From assembly GCF_000312005.1 (NCBI RefSeq), contig NZ_HE978588.1:2016656-2054635 (forward strand): a DNA stretch of 37,980 bases. Direction: 5' to 3'. A program made the translations under genes and the position numbers. Position 1 is the stretch's first letter. Each line of letters opens with the position of its first letter. The notes beneath the pieces were generated by a model, which did not search any database, was not told the DNA's origin, and saw only the letters and a list, made by a program, of their open reading frames with translations. This document shows, piece by piece, positions 35,460 to 37,980 of the stretch. The stretch is from Cellulomonas massiliensis JC225. GTDB taxonomy: Bacteria > Actinomycetota > Actinomycetes > Actinomycetales > Cellulomonadaceae.

Positions 35460-35474
35460 CGGCCGGGCGTCAGC
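35455..35474. terminator. Compact palindrome holding both stop codons of convergent genes
   Basis: GCTGACG, six bases (GCCGGG), CGTCAGC. The TGA of the methyltransferase and the TGA of the TIGR03089 gene (as TCA) lie in opposite arms, so the intergenic distance is only ten bases. Confidence 0.5.
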
Positions 35475-36159
35475 CGAGCAGGTCCAGCGTCACGCGCTCC
35501 GTCGCGACGAGGCGCTCGCGCCGCGCGCCGTCGGCCAGCAGGGCCCGGGCCGTCGAGCCGTCCGTCAGCACGAGGGACGCGTCGGCGGCCAGCCGGCCGA
35601 GCAGCCCCCGGGCGTCGCGGGGGGCGGCGAGCAGGACGCGCTCCCCGGACCCGGTGGTCTCGACGAGGTCCGCGTGGGCCACCCGCGTGCCGGCGCGGTC
35701 GACCGCGGGGGAGGCGGGGTCCGGCACCGGCGCCCAGCCGATGCGGTCGCCGTACGTCATGACGGCCGCGGCGGCGTCGATCGCCCCAGGGGGCAGCGCG
35801 CCGTCGAAGCGCCGTGCCAGGGCCGGCAGCGCGACGGCGACGACCTCGGCCCCCGGCGCGTCCGCGGGCGGCGCGTCGGTGACGAGCACCTCCTCCTCGT
35901 CGTCGACGAGGCACGCCCCGACGCGCCACGCGGCGAGCTGCCAGACGACCGAGCGCCAGTGCCCCGGCAGGTCGACGCGGACGCGCGACCCCGGTCCGGC
36001 GTCGAACTCCTCGACGAGGAGGTTCGTGGTCTTGCTCACCCAGTTGACGAGCACCGCGCCGGAGAGCTCGACGCGCTCGCCGTCCGGGCCGTACCACGTC
36101 AGGCGCGGGCGCCCCGGGTCGCGCTCGAGCAGGGCCAGGACGTCCGCCACCGTTCGCAT
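35470..36159 (-). CDS. TIGR03089 family protein
   Basis: This 229-residue protein matches my memory of the actinobacterial TIGR03089 family (Mycobacterium tuberculosis Rv3268-like), which has a weak resemblance to the N-terminal part of AMP-binding enzymes. Visible segments are RPRLTWYGPDGERVELSG, LVNWVSKTTNLLVEEFDAGPG, RVRVDLPGHWRSVVWQLAAW and MTYGDRIGWAPV. There is no AMP-binding signature loop or Lys, so catalytic activity is doubtful. In other actinobacteria it lies near LCP, rmlD and whiB2 genes, as here. ATG 36159 has a TACGCT -10 box six bases upstream (leaderless). Function unknown. Confidence 0.8.
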   Translation of the reverse strand: MRTVADVLALLERDPGRPRLTWYGPDGERVELSGAVLVNWVSKTTNLLVEEFDAGPGSRVRVDLPGHWRSVVWQLAAWRVGACLVDDEEEVLVTDAPPADAPGAEVVAVALPALARRFDGALPPGAIDAAAAVMTYGDRIGWAPVPDPASPAVDRAGTRVAHADLVETTGSGERVLLAAPRDARGLLGRLAADASLVLTDGSTARALLADGARRERLVATERVTLDLLG

Positions 36160-36165
36160 GCCAGC

Positions 36166-36171
36166 AGCGTA
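36166..36171 (-). promoter_or_regulatory. -10 box TACGCT of the TIGR03089 gene (leaderless)
   Basis: TACGCT on the minus strand ends six bases before ATG 36159. Confidence 0.5.
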
Positions 36172-36337
36172 GGTGCCGGCGGACGTGGGCCCGACGCCGG
36201 CCCGGACGCAGGCCCCGACGCCCGCCCCGCCGCCCGCCCGGCACGGCCGGGCGCCCGCCCGCCGCCTGCGTCGTCCCCGGCGTCCGAAATGCCCGACAAC
36301 TTCACCCGCGGGTCGAGAGCGGGTACCACGCTCCGGC

Positions 36338-36366
36338 TTGACTGGCCGAAACGACACGCGTGTAAT
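36338..36366 (+). promoter_or_regulatory. whiB promoter, TTGACT-N17-TGTAAT
   Basis: This is the only element noticed here with both good -35 (TTGACT) and -10 (TGTAAT) hexamers at 17-base spacing, consistent with the housekeeping sigma factor. It predicts a start near 36373. Confidence 0.6.
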
Positions 36367-36485
36367 TCTTGCAACGCCTGATCGCGACGAGCAGCACGAG
36401 GCGGTGCGGCTTCCGGGCCGATCGCACCTGAACGAGAACCACGAGCCTGTACGGGCACCTGAGCAGCACCAGCACGGAGGCACGC

Positions 36486-36815
36486 ATGTGGAACCTGCTC
36501 GACGGCGACGAGAGCTTCCCGTCCGACGCACGCACCCCGGCGACCCCGCAGCTCGCCAACGTCCTGCCGATGTTCGGGGACGCCGACGACGACGGCCCCA
36601 TGGGGTGGCAGGAGCGGGCGCTGTGCGCCCAGACCGACCCCGAGGCGTTCTTCCCCGAGAAGGGCGGCTCGACGCGCGAGGCGAAGAAGGTGTGCACGGG
36701 CTGCGAGGTGCGCGCCGAGTGCCTCGAGTACGCGCTGGCCAACGACGAGCGCTTCGGCATCTGGGGCGGCCTGTCCGAGCGTGAGCGCCGCAAGCTGAAG
36801 CGCCGCGTCGTCTGA
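36486..36815 (+). CDS. whiB: WhiB-type iron-sulfur transcription regulator (WhiB/WhiB2/WhmD class)
   Basis: This 109-residue protein has the four Cys of the [4Fe-4S] cluster (C47, C70, C73, C79, as RALCAQTDPEAFFPEKGG and KVCTGCEVRAEC), the beta-turn FGIWGGLS (G91-G95) and a basic C-terminus RERRKLKRRVV for DNA or sigma-factor contact. The core is close to Streptomyces WhiB and mycobacterial WhiB2/WhmD, which act with WhiA in control of division and septation. ATG 36486 has GGAGG seven bases upstream. It is monocistronic from its own promoter. Position beside a TIGR03089 gene and a GT2 gene agrees with the WhiB2 neighbourhood in other actinobacteria (recalled, not checked). Confidence 0.95.
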   Translation: MWNLLDGDESFPSDARTPATPQLANVLPMFGDADDDGPMGWQERALCAQTDPEAFFPEKGGSTREAKKVCTGCEVRAECLEYALANDERFGIWGGLSERERRKLKRRVV

Positions 36816-36958
36816 CCGGGCACCGGCCCACGGACGAGCCCGACGCCGGCCCCGAGGGCGCGACGGCGCGCGCGTCCGACGGCCCGATCCTGAGAATCCG
36901 GACCGGGCGGGTGTCGCTCCCGGCCTCCGCGGGCCCCGGCGGCATGATGGCCGCCAGC

Positions 36959-37980
36959 ATGACTGAGACGCTCCAGCCCGTGGACGTGCCCACGGCGACG
37001 ACCTCCACCGTGGTGGCGGCCTCGGTCACCGCGGTGGTGGTGACCCGAGGCGTCACCCCGTACCTGGCGACGACCCTGACGGCGCTCGGCGCCCAGACCC
37101 GCGCCCCGCTGCGGGTGCTCGTCGTCGACGCCGCACCGAAGCCGCGCGGCGGCGTCGCGACCGTCGCGCAGGAGGCGCTGCGGGCCACCGCCGCACGCGT
37201 CCGCGTCGTCGAGACCCCCGGCGCCCGCTCGTTCGGCCACGCCGTGCGCGCCGCGCTCGCGTCCGACACCGACGGCCCCCTGCCGACGTGGCTGTGGCTG
37301 CTGCACGACGACAGCGCGCCCGCGCCCGACGCCCTGGCCGAGCTGTCCCGCGCCGTGGGCCGAGCGCGCTCGGTCGCGGTCGCGGGCGTCAAGCAGCGCA
37401 CCTGGACCGACCCGGAGCGGCTGCTCGAGGTCGGGGTGCGCACGTCGCTGTCCGGCCGGCGCATGACCGACGTCGAGCCGGGGGAGCTCGACCAGGGGCA
37501 GCACGACGTCCGCGACGACGTGCTCGGCGTCGGGCTCGCCGGCGCGCTCGTGCGGCGCGACGTGTGGGAGGAGCTGGGCGGCACGGACCCGGCGCTCGGG
37601 CCGTTCGGCGACGGGTTCGACCTGTCGCGGCGGGCCCGGCTGGCGGGCCACCGGGTCGTGGTGGTGCCCTCCGCCGTCGTGCGGCACGCGCAGGCCACGT
37701 ACCTCGGGCTGCGCGAGGTGCACCCCACGCAGGCGGACGTCGACGGCGACGGGTTCGACGACCTCGCCGACCCGCGCCGCTCGTTCGCCGCCCGCCGCCG
37801 CGCCCAGCTGCACCTGCGTCTCGTCGGCGCGCCGCTGCCCCTGCTGCCGCTCGTCGTCGCGTTCACGCTCGCGGCGGCCGTGGTCCGCGCGCTCGTCCAG
37901 GTCGCGGCGAAGCAGCCCGGGCTCGCGGTGGACGAGCTGCGGGCCGCGCTCGCCGCGCTCGCGCGGCCGGTCGCGGTCGT
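36959..37980 (+). CDS. Glycosyltransferase family 2, partial (runs off the window)
   Basis: The frame is open from ATG 36959 to the edge (340 residues). The GT-A domain shows SVTAVVVTRGVTPYLATTLTALGAQTRAP, VLVVDAAPKPRGG, LWLLHDDSAPAPDALAEL (DxD region) and LGGTDPALGPFGDGFDLSRRARLAG. A hydrophobic helix begins near residue 282 (APLPLLPLVVAFTLAAAVVRAL), so the full protein is probably a large membrane glycosyltransferase of the type found beside whiB in many actinobacteria. An in-frame ATG pair at 36944 is an alternative start (adds MMAAS); no clear ribosome binding site marks either. The 143 bases between whiB and this gene hold no obvious terminator. Confidence 0.85.
   Translation, partial: MTETLQPVDVPTATTSTVVAASVTAVVVTRGVTPYLATTLTALGAQTRAPLRVLVVDAAPKPRGGVATVAQEALRATAARVRVVETPGARSFGHAVRAALASDTDGPLPTWLWLLHDDSAPAPDALAELSRAVGRARSVAVAGVKQRTWTDPERLLEVGVRTSLSGRRMTDVEPGELDQGQHDVRDDVLGVGLAGALVRRDVWEELGGTDPALGPFGDGFDLSRRARLAGHRVVVVPSAVVRHAQATYLGLREVHPTQADVDGDGFDDLADPRRSFAARRRAQLHLRLVGAPLPLLPLVVAFTLAAAVVRALVQVAAKQPGLAVDELRAALAALARPVAV

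Larger units (their letters stand above)
36160..36485 (+). promoter_or_regulatory. 325-base non-coding region upstream of whiB
   Basis: The left part carries the minus-strand promoter of the TIGR03089 gene. The right part holds a good promoter, an inverted repeat ACCCGC-N9-GCGGGT (36304-36324) just upstream of it, and a long leader of about 110 bases. In the leader GCACCTGA occurs twice (36424-36431 and 36455-36462), 31 bases apart, and GGAGG lies seven bases before ATG. It is visibly less GC-rich than the rest of the window around 36338-36370. No small gene was found in it. Confidence 0.5.

Noticed and set aside
36816-36958. Possible terminator after whiB
   Set aside because: Only short imperfect GC palindromes are present; none stands out from background.

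Overview
The window reads as chromosomal DNA from a very high-GC actinobacterium. A WhiB regulator, a TIGR03089-family protein, an LCP-family wall ligase, GTG/TTG starts and many short TANNNT -10 boxes right at start codons all fit. The general look (secreted proteins with Ig-like domains, teichoic-acid-type genes, no mycolate genes) suggests Micrococcales, possibly Cellulomonadaceae; that genus-level guess is inference. I saw no rRNA, tRNA, CRISPR, insertion sequence or phage gene.

Almost the whole window is a cell-envelope glycopolymer locus. Left part (1-6.3 kb): an LCP ligase with a second, truncated gene coupled behind it, galE, a secreted phospholipase D-like protein, an ExoA-like glycosyltransferase and a membrane acyltransferase. 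Centre (6.4-20.4 kb): a tandem-domain CDP-glycerol glycerophosphotransferase-like protein, two coupled secreted CHAP proteins, a frameshifted polysaccharide pyruvyl transferase, a second glycerophosphotransferase-like protein, a TagE-like glucosyltransferase, and a tightly overlapping operon at 16.7-20.4 kb: LicC-like nucleotidyltransferase, third glycerophosphotransferase-like protein, CDP-alcohol phosphotransferase with an altered active-site motif, GT2. Right part (20.4-36.2 kb): a secreted SpoIID-domain protein, rmlB, a secreted PGRP-type amidase, a Wzm/Wzt-type (TagGH-like) ABC exporter, rmlC, a GT61 enzyme, rmlD, rmlA, then an operon of a dolichyl-phosphate-mannose-synthase-like GT2, a flippase-like membrane protein and a methyltransferase, followed by the TIGR03089 gene. 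The far right holds whiB and a glycosyltransferase that runs off the edge.

Putting it together (inference): rmlABCD and GalE supply dTDP-rhamnose and UDP-galactose. The LicC-like enzyme may supply a CDP-alcohol for the glycerophosphotransferase-like and CDP-alcohol phosphotransferase enzymes. The glycosyltransferases build and decorate a phosphodiester-containing glycopolymer, the ABC transporter exports it, and the LCP protein attaches it to peptidoglycan. Acyl, pyruvyl and methyl groups may decorate it, and the secreted PLD-like, CHAP, SpoIID and amidase proteins may remodel the wall. No TagD-type glycerol-3-phosphate cytidylyltransferase was seen, so the activated alcohol is not known. The 16.7-20.4 kb operon is the best candidate for an undescribed pathway.

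Two expression themes stand out. Several single genes appear to be leaderless (TANNNT six or seven bases before the start codon), whereas operon genes are coupled by GTGA/ATGA overlaps. Convergent gene pairs often end inside one short palindrome containing the stop codons of one or both genes.
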